Below, piece by piece: positions 17,664 through 17,809 of a stretch of DNA of 17,809 bases; the first letter of the stretch is position 1, and each line of letters opens with the position of its first letter. This stretch comes from Candolleomyces eurysporus (lineage: Eukaryota; Basidiomycota; Agaricomycetes; Agaricales; Psathyrellaceae), in assembly GCA_027579435.1 (NCBI GenBank), contig JANBPK010000050.1:1-17809 (forward strand). The letters are read 5' to 3'. Under the pieces are notes generated by a model. The model searched no databases. It was not told where the DNA came from and saw only the letters and a list, made by a program, of their open reading frames with translations. The position numbers were made by a program, and so were the translations under genes.

Positions 17664-17809
17664 GTGCCTTTTAGGAAAAAAGACCAGTGTTCCCAACCGC
17701 CATTTGGTCATCCGTCCTCAGGCTCCCCTCTCCCGAGCGCAAGCGTGAGCACGCTGCAGGCGTGCATCAGCGAGCGCAGCTACAAAGCATTAAGAGAGTC
17801 TCAGGAACA

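Larger units (their letters stand above)
16892..17809. other. PDK promoter and unassigned AT-richer flank
   Basis: The first 150-200 bp should be the PDK 5' flank. From about 17090 the base composition turns AT-richer and no conserved gene is visible. It includes an 18-C run (17414-17431), an N at 17401 and a small open frame at 17463-17663. The stretch could be a degraded repeat or transposon, but I see no terminal repeats or element protein. Confidence 0.5.

Noticed and set aside
1..17809. CRISPR array, bacterial operons, tRNA or rRNA genes
   Set aside because: None seen; the window is spliced eukaryotic sequence and no cloverleaf or rRNA core motif was recognised by eye.

Overview
The window is a piece of nuclear chromosome from a filamentous basidiomycete, most likely an Agaricomycete. 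The evidence is dense genes split by many 49-150 nt introns with GT(A/G)NGT-type donors and short YAG acceptors, GC-rich coding sequence, a White Collar-1 photoreceptor with no GATA zinc finger (the basidiomycete form), and a fungal-type pyruvate dehydrogenase kinase. Rhizoctonia or another Cantharellales member is a possible source, but this is an impression, not shown. Fourteen single Ns are scattered through the window. Most touch a homopolymer run, and three of them affect reading frames or residues of real genes. This looks like an assembly made from reads with homopolymer-length uncertainty.

Layout, left to right. 1-332 (-): 5' part of a two-finger CCCH zinc-finger gene, cut by the window edge. 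333-1933: no gene; it holds a 240-bp element with 14-bp inverted ends and internal GTTACGCGTTACC repeats. 1934-2915 (+): intronless Glu/Arg-rich coiled-coil protein with an N-terminal Met-Gly-Cys acylation signal. 3388-4765 (+): six-exon ribokinase, one intron of which is GC-AG. 5042-5317 (+): decayed TPR fragment. 5842-8052 (-): fifteen-exon aldo-keto reductase with a 15-nt microexon. 8053-9589: no recognisable gene. 9590-10656 (+): ribosomal protein uL16 (RPL10) with a 5'UTR intron. 11292-14939 (+): WC-1 blue-light receptor. 15296-16891 (-): mitochondrial pyruvate dehydrogenase kinase, convergent with wc-1. 16892-17809: PDK promoter, then unassigned AT-richer sequence with an 18-C run and a weak candidate small Cys-rich secreted ORF.

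The genes do not form a cluster or a single pathway. Ribokinase (ribose entry into the pentose phosphate pool), an NADPH-type oxidoreductase, and PDK (pyruvate entry into the TCA cycle) are independent core-metabolism genes next to a ribosomal protein gene and a light-sensing regulator. I rebuilt each multi-exon model by hand from splice signals, reading phase and remembered family motifs. In every complete model the exon lengths sum to a whole number of codons, after correcting the frame at Ns in the coiled-coil and wc-1 genes. I see no undescribed multi-gene system. The items most worth checking are the inverted-repeat element, the acylated coiled-coil protein, the GC-AG intron, the microexon, the start-stop at the RPL10 5'UTR splice site, and the TPR relic.
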